Below, in pieces: positions 41,944 to 51,328 of a DNA stretch of 64,000 bases. The stretch covers positions 62,001 to 126,000 of the forward strand of contig VMRT01000003.1 in assembly GCA_007713455.1 (NCBI GenBank), given 5' to 3'. Positions within the stretch are counted from its first letter, which is position 1, and each line of letters opens with the position of its first letter. The stretch is from Pseudomonas sp. GTDB lineage: Bacteria > Pseudomonadota > Gammaproteobacteria > Pseudomonadales > Pseudomonadaceae. The notes under the pieces are model-generated. The model made no database searches, was not told where the DNA came from, and saw only the letters and a program-made list of their open reading frames with translations. A program made the position numbers and the translations under genes.

Positions 41944-41960
41944 TATGCCGAAACGGCATA
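41944..41960. promoter_or_regulatory. Palindromic operator between aspA and the LysR gene
   Basis: TATGCCGAAACGGCATA is a 17-bp perfect palindrome around AAA with a T-N11-A core, and a third half-site ATGCCG occurs at 41925-41930. Its place in the 162-bp divergent gap fits a LysR-type recognition plus activation site controlling aspA. Confidence 0.6.
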
Positions 41961-42009
41961 ATTTGGCTGTGACTTTTTACCGGTCGCAATCGTATCGAGG
42001 GATGTTCAG

Positions 42010-42942
42010 GTGAATCTGGAAACCAAGTGGCTGGAGGATTTCGTGGCGCTGGCGGCGACCCGCAGCTTCTCCCAGGCCGCGCAACGCCGCTTCGTCACGC
42101 AGCCGGCCTTCAGCCGGCGGATACGCTCGCTGGAAGAGGCGCTCGGCCTGCAACTGATCAACCGTTCGCGTACGCCGATCGAGCTGACCGAGGCCGGCCA
42201 GCTGTTCCTGGTCAGTGCGCGCAACATGGTCGAACAGCTCGGCGAAGTGGTGCGCCATCTGCACCACGTCGAGGGCCAGCAGGGCGAGGTGTTGCAGATA
42301 TCCGCCGCGCACTCGCTGGCGCTGGGCTTCTTCCCTGCGTGGATCGCCGGCCTGCGCCACGACGGACTGAACATCGCCACCCGGCTGATCGCCACCAACG
42401 TCGGCGAAGCCGTGCATGTGCTGCGCGAAGGCGGCTGCGACCTGATTCTCGCCTACTACGACCCGGATGCCGCCTTGCAGCTCGACCCGGAGCTGTTCCC
42501 CTCGCTGCACCTGGGGCGCACCGAAATGCTGCCGGTCTGCGCGGCGGGCGATGACGGCACGCCGCTGTACGACGTCGACAGCGGCCAGACGGTGCCGCTG
42601 CTGGCCTACAGCGCTGGCGCCTTTCTCGGTCGCTCGGTGAACCTGCTGTTGCGTCAGCGCGCGCTGCGTTCGACCACCGTTTACGAGACGGCCATGGCCG
42701 ACAGCCTGAAGAGCATGGCACTGCAGGGGCTGGGGATCGCGTGGGTGCCGCGTCTGAGCGTCGAGCCCGAGCTGCAGCGTGGCGAGCTGGCGATCTGTGG
42801 TAGCGAGCAATGGCGCGTACCACTGGAAATCCGCCTGTATCGTTGCTCGCTGATGCGCAAGGGTGCAGTGCGCTTGCTCTGGCGAAGGCTGGAAAACCGT
42901 GCCGGGCAAGCGCAGCGACAGGCGGGCGAAACGGCAGGTTAA
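42010..42942 (+). CDS. LysR-family regulator, probable regulator of aspA
   Basis: 310 residues. LysR helix-turn-helix near residues 18-40 (SFSQAAQRRFVTQPAFSRR) and effector-binding C-terminal domain (LQISAAHSLALGFFPAWI, then AMADSLKSMALQGLGIAWVP). GTG 42010 start, MNLETKWLEDFVALA. Divergent from aspA with a palindrome in the gap. This arrangement, with the symporter downstream of aspA, suggests control of aspartate or dicarboxylate use. Confidence 0.88.
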   Translation: MNLETKWLEDFVALAATRSFSQAAQRRFVTQPAFSRRIRSLEEALGLQLINRSRTPIELTEAGQLFLVSARNMVEQLGEVVRHLHHVEGQQGEVLQISAAHSLALGFFPAWIAGLRHDGLNIATRLIATNVGEAVHVLREGGCDLILAYYDPDAALQLDPELFPSLHLGRTEMLPVCAAGDDGTPLYDVDSGQTVPLLAYSAGAFLGRSVNLLLRQRALRSTTVYETAMADSLKSMALQGLGIAWVPRLSVEPELQRGELAICGSEQWRVPLEIRLYRCSLMRKGAVRLLWRRLENRAGQAQRQAGETAG

Positions 42943-43089
42943 AGCGCCCCACGCGGCCAAATGTGCGTAACAAGCGGTTAACTGCACACATTTTGTTGCT
43001 TCGCGCGAGGCAACTTTTTCGGGCGGCGCTGTCTTAGCTGAGCAATCCGTGCCATGGCCAGGCCGGACTCTAGCCAAGGACAGACAGCC

Positions 43090-45825
43090 GTGAATTACGA
43101 CTCCGACGCCGCCGTGCCCCCTGCGGGCTCGGTCTTTGCTGTGCCCGACCCGGCGACCGCCGGCATCGAGCCCGTCACTTTGCATGCCGCGCTGAGCCGC
43201 GTGGCGCATGGCGCGTCTGATCGATCGGCGGTGCTTTCGACACGCTTCGCGCCGCTGGACCATCGCGGCCTGCAGCAGATGATCGAGCAGACCCGTCGCC
43301 AGTTGCGCCTGGCCGGCTTCGGCCGCGACGCGCGCATCGGCGTATTGCTGCCAGAAGCCCCGCAGGCGGCGGTCGCGATCATTGCCGTCGCCTGCTCAGC
43401 GGTTGCCGTCCCGCTCGATCCGCGTCTTGGCCCGGCCGAACTGGACCAGTTTCTCCAGCAGCTGCCGCTCGATGCCCTGCTGATCAGCAGTGACGGCGAT
43501 CAGCAGGGCCGGGCGGCCGCCGAGCGCCACGGGCTGACGCTGATCAGTGCCGAAGCGGCCGCGGATGGCAGCCCGGCGTTGCAGTTCGACATGCCGCTGG
43601 CTGCACAGCCGGCCGCCGATGATCTGCCCGAGGCAGACGCCCCGGCGTTCATCCTGCGCAGCTCCGGCACCACGGCGTTGCCCAAGCTGATTCCCTTCAC
43701 TCATCGCAACATGCTGACCGCCGCCCGCAAGTGGCAGCGCTGGTTCGGCCTGGATGCCGGTGACCGCTGCCTGTGCGTCTCGGCCCCCTATTACTCCCAC
43801 GGGCTGAAGGTCACCATCCTCACGCCGCTGCTCACCGGCGGCAGCGTCGCCTTTCCGCTCAGCCCGGCGGTGGTGGACCTGCACGAGTGGTTCGAAAGCC
43901 TGCGGCCGAGCTGGTATTCCGCCGGCCCAGCGTTGCACCGCGCAATTCTCGAAGCGGCCAGCGCGCGCCCCGAAGGGCTGGGCACGCAGCGGCCGCGCTT
44001 CGCCTCATCCGGCGGCGCGGCGCTGGGACAGGACATCATCGATGCCTTCGAGCAGACCATGGGCTTCCCGCTGCTGGAGCACTACGGCTCCAGCGAGGCC
44101 GCGCAGATCGCCGTCAACACCCCGACCGAGCGCAAGGCGGACACGGTCGGTCGGCCCTGGCCGGAAACCCTGAGCATCGTCGACGAGAACGGCAACCCGC
44201 TGGCGGCCGGCGGGCGCGGCGAGATCCGCGTGCGTGGCGCGACGGTGATGCCTGGCTATCTCGGCGATGACACGCTCAACCGCGAGGTGCTGCGCGACGG
44301 CTGGTTCCACACCGGCGACATCGGCAGCCTCGACGAGGACGGCTTCCTGCGCCTGCATGGACGCCTGCGGGAAGTGATCAACCGCGGCGGCGAGAAGGTC
44401 AGCCTGTCGGAAGTCGATGCGGTGCTGTTGCGCCATCCGGCGGTGGCCGATGCAGCGGCGTTCGCCGTGCCGCATCAGCGCCTCGGCCAGGACGTCGCCG
44501 CCGCTGTGGTGCTACGCCCTGGCATGCAGGTGGCGGCCGAGGAGCTGCAGCGCTACCTGCGGGGCGAGCTGGTGTACTTCAAGGTGCCGCGGCGCGTGCA
44601 GATCATCGAAGCCTTGCCGCGCGGCTTGACCGGCAAGGTGTTGCGGCATCGGCTGGCGGATGCCTACCTCGAGCAGCGCAGCGCGCGGGCCCGGGCCGCG
44701 GCGGTGGCCGAGGCGGCGTCCGAACTGGAGCAGCAGGTGCTGGCGCTCTGGCGGCGACTGCTGAAAACCGAGGCGGTCGGCCCGAACGACAACTTTCTCG
44801 ATTGTGGTGGTGACTCGCTGCTGGCCACCGAAATGCTTGCCGAGCTGGAGCAGATGCTCGGGCGAGTGATCCCCGAATCGTTGCTGGTCGAGGCCGAGAC
44901 CGCCCGCGAGCTGGCAGCACGCCTGGAGAATCTTGCCAACCACGTCATTCCGGTCATCGATTTCAACGCCCAGCCAGGGCGCACGCCGTTGTTCTGGTTC
45001 CACGGCGATTTCGCCCATGGCGGCTACTACATCCGTCGCCTGGCCCGGCTGCTCGGCCCGCAGCAACCGCTGACCGCCATCGCCCCGCATGGCATGGACA
45101 ACGAGCCGATACCGGCGTCGGTGCAGCAGATGGCGCGTGAACGTCTGCCGCTGATCCTCGCGCGCCAGGCGCAGGGACCGTACCGCATCGGCGGCTACTG
45201 CAACGGCGCGCTGGTGGCCTTCGAGGCCGCTCGTTTGCTCATCGAGGCGGGCCATGAGGTGGAGATCGTCGCTCTGATCGATCCGCCCACCGCCAATGTT
45301 CGTCCGTGGTCGCGGGCCATCCTGCGTACCCTCGACCGGGTGCTGCCGGACATGCAGCTTGCGCGTGCCTACGAGGCGCTCAGCCGTTTCGGTGAAACCA
45401 GCAAGTGGCCCTATCCCAAACGCTTCGCCAACCTGGCCTGGAAGCTGTCGCGGCGCAGCGTGCGCATGGTGCAGCAGCGGCTGGCCGGTCACGTGCCGAC
45501 ACCACCCACCGCGCGTGATCGTGAGGTGCGCGTGCGCTTCCTGCAGTACTCGCTGGTGATGGCGCGCTACCTGCCCCGGCGCATCGACGCGCCGGTGGTG
45601 TATTTCTCCGCCGACTACACCAGTCGCGCCTGGCGCGACATGGGTGCGAGCTTCGAGAGTTACGACGTGCTCGGCGGCCATCATCGCTGTGTCAAGGACT
45701 ACACCGCCTCCATCGCCACGCCGCTGCGCGCGCTGCTGGAGGATCCGGCTGCGGCAATGCCTGGTCAGAGCGGCTTGATGTTGCCGCTGGCCGAGCCGGG
45801 CGAGCGCGATGGTCTGGTGCCCTGA
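43090..45825 (+). CDS. Stand-alone A-T-TE protein (acyl/aryl adenylation, carrier, cysteine thioesterase)
   Basis: 911 residues, cytoplasmic. Adenylation domain about 20-540: ATP loop FILRSSGTTALPKLIP, HYGSSEAA, and REVINRGGEKVSLSEVD, which is the acyl-CoA/aryl ligase form rather than the KIRGxRIE form of amino-acid NRPS domains; the catalytic lysine region is GLTGKVLRH. Carrier domain about 560-630 with DNFLDCGGDSLLATEML, phosphopantetheine on Ser576. Thioesterase about 650-890 with the nucleophile elbow GYCNG, Cys704 replacing serine, and a C-terminal GGHHRCVKDY histidine. No condensation domain. GTG 43090 has AAGGA upstream and is preferred to ATG 43054. A 3-dehydroshikimate dehydratase gene follows after 67 bp, hinting at a 3,4-dihydroxybenzoate substrate; product unknown. 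Confidence 0.85.
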   Translation: MNYDSDAAVPPAGSVFAVPDPATAGIEPVTLHAALSRVAHGASDRSAVLSTRFAPLDHRGLQQMIEQTRRQLRLAGFGRDARIGVLLPEAPQAAVAIIAVACSAVAVPLDPRLGPAELDQFLQQLPLDALLISSDGDQQGRAAAERHGLTLISAEAAADGSPALQFDMPLAAQPAADDLPEADAPAFILRSSGTTALPKLIPFTHRNMLTAARKWQRWFGLDAGDRCLCVSAPYYSHGLKVTILTPLLTGGSVAFPLSPAVVDLHEWFESLRPSWYSAGPALHRAILEAASARPEGLGTQRPRFASSGGAALGQDIIDAFEQTMGFPLLEHYGSSEAAQIAVNTPTERKADTVGRPWPETLSIVDENGNPLAAGGRGEIRVRGATVMPGYLGDDTLNREVLRDGWFHTGDIGSLDEDGFLRLHGRLREVINRGGEKVSLSEVDAVLLRHPAVADAAAFAVPHQRLGQDVAAAVVLRPGMQVAAEELQRYLRGELVYFKVPRRVQIIEALPRGLTGKVLRHRLADAYLEQRSARARAAAVAEAASELEQQVLALWRRLLKTEAVGPNDNFLDCGGDSLLATEMLAELEQMLGRVIPESLLVEAETARELAARLENLANHVIPVIDFNAQPGRTPLFWFHGDFAHGGYYIRRLARLLGPQQPLTAIAPHGMDNEPIPASVQQMARERLPLILARQAQGPYRIGGYCNGALVAFEAARLLIEAGHEVEIVALIDPPTANVRPWSRAILRTLDRVLPDMQLARAYEALSRFGETSKWPYPKRFANLAWKLSRRSVRMVQQRLAGHVPTPPTARDREVRVRFLQYSLVMARYLPRRIDAPVVYFSADYTSRAWRDMGASFESYDVLGGHHRCVKDYTASIATPLRALLEDPAAAMPGQSGLMLPLAEPGERDGLVP

Positions 45826-45892
45826 TCATGCTCGCGTCGACCCCAGCGCTGCCGCGCAACTTCCCGAGTCACCCGGTAACAGGAGTAACCGC

Positions 45893-47815
45893 ATGAAACG
45901 CTCGATCGCCACCGTGTCGCTGAGCGGCACCCTGCCGGAGAAGCTGGAGGCCGCCGCGGCGGCTGGATTCGATGGCGTCGAGCTGTTCGAGAACGACCTG
46001 CTCTATCACTCCGGCAGCCCGCAGGACATCCGCCGCCTGTGCGAGGACCTGGGCATTGCCGTCACGCTGTTCCAGCCGTTCCGTGATTTCGAGGGCTGCC
46101 CGCGGGCGCGCGTGCAGCGCAATCTCGATCGCGCCGAGCGCAAGTTCGACCTGATGCACGAGCTGGGCGTCGACCTGATGCTGCTCTGCAGCAACGTCCA
46201 GGCCGATGCGCTGGGCGATAACGAGACGCTGGTGGGTGACCTCGGCCAGATCGCCGAGCGTGCCGGTGCACGCGGGCTGCGCGTGGGCTACGAGGCGCTG
46301 GCCTGGGGCCGCCACGTGAAGACCTGGCGGCAGGTCTGGTCACTGGTACAACAGGTCGACAATCCTGCACTGGGGGTGATTCTCGACAGTTTCCATACGC
46401 TGGCGCTGGGCGATGACCCGAGCGGCATTGTCGATATCCCGGGCGAGCGAATCTTCTTCGTACAGCTCGCCGATGCGCCGCTGCTGGCAATGGATGTATT
46501 GCAGTGGAGTCGGCATTTCCGTTGTTTTCCCGGACAGGGCGAATTCGACCTGGCGGGCTTTCTCGCACCTGTGCTGCAGGCCGGCTACAGCGGCCCGTTG
46601 TCGCTGGAAGTGTTCAACGATGGCTTCCGCGCTGCGCCGCCGCGAGGCATCGCCGCTGACGGCCTGCGTGCGCTCCAGCACCTGGAAGAAAAAACCGGGC
46701 AACGTCTGAGTGCCTCGACCAGCCCGGCGCTGGCGCAAACGCTGTTCGCGCCACCGCCGGCGCCGCGCTACGAAGGCATCGATTTCCTCGAGTTCGCGGT
46801 GGACGAGCCGCACGCCGTACGCCTCGGCAGCTGGCTGCAGCGTCTTGGCTTCGCCCATGTCGGTCAGCACCGCTCGAAGGATGTGCAGCTGTTTCGCCAG
46901 GGCGAGATCAATATCGTGCTCAACGCCGAGCCCTATTCGTTTGCCCACAACTACTTCGAGGCGCATGGCCCTTCGGTGTGCGCCATGGCGCTGAAGATCG
47001 ACGAAGAGGGGCCGGCGCTGGCGCGTGCCTGCGCCTTTGGCGGCCAGCCCTACCGTGGCCTGATCGGGCCGAACGAGCGGCAGATTCCGGCCGTGCGCGC
47101 GCCGGACGGCAGCCTGATCTATCTGCTCGAGTCCGGCGCGCCAGGGCAGAGCAACTACGACATCGACTTTCGCCTGCATGCGGTCGGCCCGAAAGATGCG
47201 GGCTTGCAGCGTATCGATCACATGGCTACCGCGCTGCCGGCCGAAAGCCTGGCCAGCTGGGTGCTGTTCTATCGCAGCCTGTTCGATTTCGAGGCCGACA
47301 ACGAGCTGCTGCTGCCCGATCCCTATGGGCTGATGAAGTGCCGCGCCATGCGTAGCCCCTGCGGTCGTGTCCGGCTGCCGCTGAACACCTCGCAGGATCG
47401 CGACACCGTGATCGCCCAGGCGCTGTCCAGTTATCGTGGCGCCGGGGTGCACCACGTGGCGTTCGCCTGCGACGACATCTTCGCCGAGGTCGCCCGGGCG
47501 CAGGCGGCCGGGGTGCCGTTGCTGGAAATCCCGCGCAACTACTACGACGATCTGGCGGCGCGGTTCGATTTCGACGACGCGCTGCTCGCTGAGCTGGCGC
47601 GCTACAACGTGCTCTACGACCGCGATGCCGAGGGTGGCGAGCTGTTCCACGTCTACACCGAACCGTTCGAAGGTCGCTTCTTCTTCGAGATCCTGCAGCG
47701 CTGCAATGGCTACACCGGCTACGGCACCGCCAATGTCGCGGTGCGCCTGGCGGCGATGGCCAAGCAATGCCGCCGCTCGGCTCCCAGCGCCACCAGCGTC
47801 GCCAGCGCCTGCTGA
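45893..47815 (+). CDS. quiC: 3-Dehydroshikimate dehydratase, TIM barrel fused to HPPD-like domain
   Basis: 640 residues. Converts 3-dehydroshikimate to protocatechuate (3,4-dihydroxybenzoate). The N-terminal 275 residues are an AP-endonuclease-2/sugar-isomerase TIM barrel with metal-site acids in GYEALAW, VILDSFHTL and LSLEVFND. The C-terminal 350 residues resemble 4-hydroxyphenylpyruvate dioxygenase, keeping the Fe ligands in DHMATALP, HHVAFAC and FFEILQR. This is the fused QuiC1 type of Pseudomonas. GGAG lies before ATG 45893. It follows the A-T-TE gene on the same strand. It may serve quinate/shikimate catabolism, but no quinate transporter or dehydrogenase is adjacent, so supply of an aryl acid to the A-T-TE protein is an alternative. 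Confidence 0.88.
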   Translation: MKRSIATVSLSGTLPEKLEAAAAAGFDGVELFENDLLYHSGSPQDIRRLCEDLGIAVTLFQPFRDFEGCPRARVQRNLDRAERKFDLMHELGVDLMLLCSNVQADALGDNETLVGDLGQIAERAGARGLRVGYEALAWGRHVKTWRQVWSLVQQVDNPALGVILDSFHTLALGDDPSGIVDIPGERIFFVQLADAPLLAMDVLQWSRHFRCFPGQGEFDLAGFLAPVLQAGYSGPLSLEVFNDGFRAAPPRGIAADGLRALQHLEEKTGQRLSASTSPALAQTLFAPPPAPRYEGIDFLEFAVDEPHAVRLGSWLQRLGFAHVGQHRSKDVQLFRQGEINIVLNAEPYSFAHNYFEAHGPSVCAMALKIDEEGPALARACAFGGQPYRGLIGPNERQIPAVRAPDGSLIYLLESGAPGQSNYDIDFRLHAVGPKDAGLQRIDHMATALPAESLASWVLFYRSLFDFEADNELLLPDPYGLMKCRAMRSPCGRVRLPLNTSQDRDTVIAQALSSYRGAGVHHVAFACDDIFAEVARAQAAGVPLLEIPRNYYDDLAARFDFDDALLAELARYNVLYDRDAEGGELFHVYTEPFEGRFFFEILQRCNGYTGYGTANVAVRLAAMAKQCRRSAPSATSVASAC

Positions 47816-48094
47816 AACGACGGCGAACTCGACCGCCAGGCTCCAGTGGCCTGTTTGGTAAGTTCAGTTGGTCAATTTCGGTGCCCATGGCCCCCGATAC
47901 TGCATTGCTGCTCCTTGCCATAGCCCAGCTATGACTCGTCGCAGCGCCTTGTCTCGGACCCATGTTCATCCGAACTTGCCTCAACCAACTCACCGCACAG
48001 GCCACTAGCTCGACGCCGCGAGCGCGATGGTATGATCACGGCCTCGCCGCGCCTACTGCTGATTATTCGCCTTGCGCGGCCGCTGGAGCCCATC

Positions 48095-50587
48095 GTGCCC
48101 ACCTCAAAGCCAATCGGCCTGCGTCAATGGATCTGGCGGGCCTTCGTGCGCAGCGCGCTCATCCCACTGGTGCTGGTGGAGACCGCGTTGATCGCGATCT
48201 ATCTGCTGACCAACAACGCCATTCGCGATGCCCAGGTCGAGCATCTGCGCGAAACCGCGCTCAACGACCTGCAGGCGGCGGTAAGTCTCGAGTCGCGTCT
48301 GATCAGCGAGCAGCTCAGCCAGGTCAGCTCCCTGACCCAGTTGTATCGCAATCTCACCGCGCAGGCGCTGCAGAGCGTCGCGCCGGGACAGGTGCCCGAA
48401 CTGGCCCTGAGCGACGAGGGCGTGCGCTACAGCCCCAGCGATGACGGCGGCGCCGCCGTGTTCTATTCCAACGCCACTGCCCCCGAGCGGCATGACCTGC
48501 AGAAGATCGCCAGGCTGCGGCAGCTGGAGCCGCTGATGAAGGAGATCGAGGCGCGCAACCCGCTGGTCGCCAGCCTCTACTTCAACAGTTGGGATAGCTT
48601 CAACCATATCTATCCGTGGTTCTTCACGCTCGATCAGTACCCGGCGGACATGGATATCCCCAAGTACAACTTCTATTACCTGGCAGACGCCAAGCACAAC
48701 CCGTCGCGCGGCGTAGTGTGGACCGATGTCTACCTCGACCCGGCCGGGCACGGCTGGATGATGTCGGCGACCGCGCCGGTGTACCGCGGCGATTTTCTCG
48801 AAGGCGTGGTCGGCATCGACATCACCGTCAGCGGCATCCTCGAGCAGATCGGCCAGGTGCAGGTGCCCTGGGGTGGCTACGCCATGCTGGTCAGCGATGA
48901 TCTGTCGATCATGGCGCTGCCCGAACCTGGCGAAGCGGATTTCGGCCTGGCCGAGCTGACCGAGCACTCCTATCTTGATGCCATCCGCCGCGAGGTGTTC
49001 AAACCGGAGGATTTTCAGCTCGATCGCCGCCCGGAAACCGCTGAGCTCGCCGCGGCGATCTCCGGGGCCAGCAGCGGCGTACAGCAGGTGATGCTTGGCG
49101 GCCGGCCGCAGCTGGTGGCCTGGACCACTGTGGCGCAGACCGGCTGGCACCTGCTGGCGGTGGTCGATGAGGCCGCGGTATTTCGCCAGACCAATGCCCT
49201 GGCGAGCCGTTATCAGCAGATCGGCTATCTGCTGATCGCCGGGTTGGTGCTGTTCTATATCGGTTTCTTCGCCCTCATGTGGCTGCGCGCACGCCAGCTC
49301 AGCGGCGCGCTGCTGACGCCCATCGCCGGCATCTCGCGGATGCTCGGCGAGATTGGCGTCGGCCGCTGGCAGCCGCAGCCGGCCGAGTCGCAGATCCGCG
49401 AGCTGGACGAAATGTGCCGTCACACCCAGGACATCGGTAGCCGCCTGGCCTATAGCGAATCCGAGCGCTGGGAGGCGCAACGGCGACTGGAACTGGTGCT
49501 GGAAAGCGCAACCGAGAGCCTCTGGGAATATGACATGCCCAACCACCGGCTGCGTATACGCGGCGGTATGGGGACGCGCTTCGGCCTGCCGTCGGGGCAG
49601 CTCAGCGATAGCGAGTTCCGTCGCCGTATCCACCCCGACGACTTGCCGCAGGCGCTGGCGCAGATCGAACGCGTCAGCCGCGGGCTGCAGCAGCGCTACG
49701 AGGCCGAATACCGCTTCGCCGATACCCAGGGCCACTACCACTGGCTGCTCAGCCGCGGGCGTGTGCTTGAACATGATCCGGATACCGGCGTGGCGAAGAT
49801 ACTCGCCGGTACTCATGTGGATATCGACGCGCTGAAGCGGGTCGAGGAAGAACTACGCGCGGCGACCCTGCAGGCCCAGGCTGCCAGCGAAGCGAAGGGT
49901 CGGCTGCTCTCAGGTATCAGCCATGAACTGCGCACGCCGCTCAATGCGATTCTCGGTTTCGCCCAGCTAATGCGCATGGACTGCGACGACGAGAGCCAAT
50001 CCGAGGCGGCGGAATACCTCGACGAGATCCTGCTTGCCAGTCGCCATCTCAACCAGCTGCTGGGCGAGATTCTCGAGTGGTCCAGCCTGCAGAACGAACC
50101 GGCGCAGCTCGAACTGCAGGCGGTGGACGTCTGCAAACTGATGCGCGAGTGCGCCGAACTGGTCTCGCTCGAGGTTCAGCAACGCGGCCTGCATCTGCAA
50201 TTGCAGTTGCCGGATGAGCCACTGCAGGTGCTTGCCGAGCCGCGTCGGTTGCGCCAGGTGCTGCTCAACCTGCTGTCCAACGCGATGAAGTACAACGTTC
50301 CCGATGGCCACATCAGCTTACGTACCGAAACCAGCCCGGGGCATGTTCGGCTGTTGGTCGAGGATACGGGATTGGGCATCGAGCCCGCGCAGCAGGCGCA
50401 GGTGTTCGAACCCTTCCAGCGGCTCGGGCGCGAGAACAGCATGATCCAGGGCACCGGCATAGGGCTGTCGCTGTGCCTGGAGTTCGCCCGCCTGATGAAC
50501 GGTCAGCTGGGACTGCACAGCGAACCTGGCGTCGGCAGCCGTTTCTGGATCGAACTGCCACGCCTGGCGCCTGCTGCGCTGCAGTAG
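48095..50587 (+). CDS. dCache-PAS sensor histidine kinase
   Basis: 830 residues. First membrane helix about 17-40, a periplasmic double-Cache sensor domain about 45-360 (FNSWDSFNHIYPWFFTLDQYP, WTDVYLDPAGHGWMMSATAPVY, GVVGIDITVSGIL, each a Cache mark), second helix about 372-395, a HAMP-like linker, a PAS_3 domain about 475-580, then the kinase core: phosphorylated His610 in GISHELRTPLNAILGF, N-box LLNLLSNAMKYN, DTGLGI and GTGIGLSLCLEF. No receiver domain or response-regulator gene is attached. GTG 48095 has GGAG 6 bp upstream. Cache domains of this type sense small molecules such as amino or organic acids; the ligand is unknown. A 279-bp gap before it shows no gene. Confidence 0.9.
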   Translation: MPTSKPIGLRQWIWRAFVRSALIPLVLVETALIAIYLLTNNAIRDAQVEHLRETALNDLQAAVSLESRLISEQLSQVSSLTQLYRNLTAQALQSVAPGQVPELALSDEGVRYSPSDDGGAAVFYSNATAPERHDLQKIARLRQLEPLMKEIEARNPLVASLYFNSWDSFNHIYPWFFTLDQYPADMDIPKYNFYYLADAKHNPSRGVVWTDVYLDPAGHGWMMSATAPVYRGDFLEGVVGIDITVSGILEQIGQVQVPWGGYAMLVSDDLSIMALPEPGEADFGLAELTEHSYLDAIRREVFKPEDFQLDRRPETAELAAAISGASSGVQQVMLGGRPQLVAWTTVAQTGWHLLAVVDEAAVFRQTNALASRYQQIGYLLIAGLVLFYIGFFALMWLRARQLSGALLTPIAGISRMLGEIGVGRWQPQPAESQIRELDEMCRHTQDIGSRLAYSESERWEAQRRLELVLESATESLWEYDMPNHRLRIRGGMGTRFGLPSGQLSDSEFRRRIHPDDLPQALAQIERVSRGLQQRYEAEYRFADTQGHYHWLLSRGRVLEHDPDTGVAKILAGTHVDIDALKRVEEELRAATLQAQAASEAKGRLLSGISHELRTPLNAILGFAQLMRMDCDDESQSEAAEYLDEILLASRHLNQLLGEILEWSSLQNEPAQLELQAVDVCKLMRECAELVSLEVQQRGLHLQLQLPDEPLQVLAEPRRLRQVLLNLLSNAMKYNVPDGHISLRTETSPGHVRLLVEDTGLGIEPAQQAQVFEPFQRLGRENSMIQGTGIGLSLCLEFARLMNGQLGLHSEPGVGSRFWIELPRLAPAALQ

Positions 50588-50735
50588 CGCGGGGTACTGG
50601 CTGGTCACGCCTTGCGCTATACTGCGCGGCTTTCGCGCGGGCGGCCAAGGTCGGTCCGCGACTGTCCAGGCCACGCTCTTTTGCGTGGTTTGTTGTTCTT
50701 GACGCGCCCGCGGGCGCCCAATGAGAGGCACGACG

Positions 50736-51224
50736 ATGAGCGCACTGGTAGGCGTGATCATGGGCTCCAAGTCCGACTGGTCCACCCTGAGCCACACCGC
50801 CGACATGCTGGAAAAGCTGGGCATCCCCCATGAAGTGACGGTGGTGTCCGCCCATCGCACCCCGGACCTGCTCTTCCAGTACGCCGAACAGGCCGAAGCC
50901 CGCGGGTTGCGCGTGATCATCGCAGGCGCCGGCGGTGCCGCCCATCTGCCGGGCATGTGCGCCGCCAAGACGCACCTGCCGGTGCTCGGCGTGCCGGTGC
51001 AGTCCTCGATGCTCTCCGGCGTCGATTCGCTGCTGTCCATCGTGCAGATGCCGGCGGGCGTGCCGGTCGCCACCCTGGCCATCGGCAAGGCCGGCGCGAT
51101 CAACGCCGCGCTGCTGTCGGCGAGCATCCTCGGTCACGAGTTTCCCGAGTATCACCAGGCACTGAAGAAATTCCGCGACGAGCAGACCCAGACCGTTCTG
51201 GACAGCCCGGACCCACGCGTCTGA
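50736..51224 (+). CDS. purE: N5-carboxyaminoimidazole ribonucleotide mutase PurE
   Basis: 163 residues. Purine synthesis, moves the carboxyl group of N5-CAIR to give CAIR. Visible: [47 protein letters not shown] and [22 protein letters not shown] (core [19 protein letters not shown]). Start at 50736, after GAGGCACGACG. A -10-like TATACT at 50618-50623 suggests a promoter in the 148-bp gap. purK follows 104 bp later. Confidence 0.96.
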   Translation: MSALVGVIMGSKSDWSTLSHTADMLEKLGIPHEVTVVSAHRTPDLLFQYAEQAEARGLRVIIAGAGGAAHLPGMCAAKTHLPVLGVPVQSSMLSGVDSLLSIVQMPAGVPVATLAIGKAGAINAALLSASILGHEFPEYHQALKKFRDEQTQTVLDSPDPRV

Positions 51225-51328
51225 GCCGACCCTGCCGGCGCGGCGACGCCCGCTGGCGGGTATAAACTTGCTTTCCTGCGCCGCGCGACGCGCGCGCTCG
51301 ATCTGCCGCCTACTGAAGGGCCGTTGAT

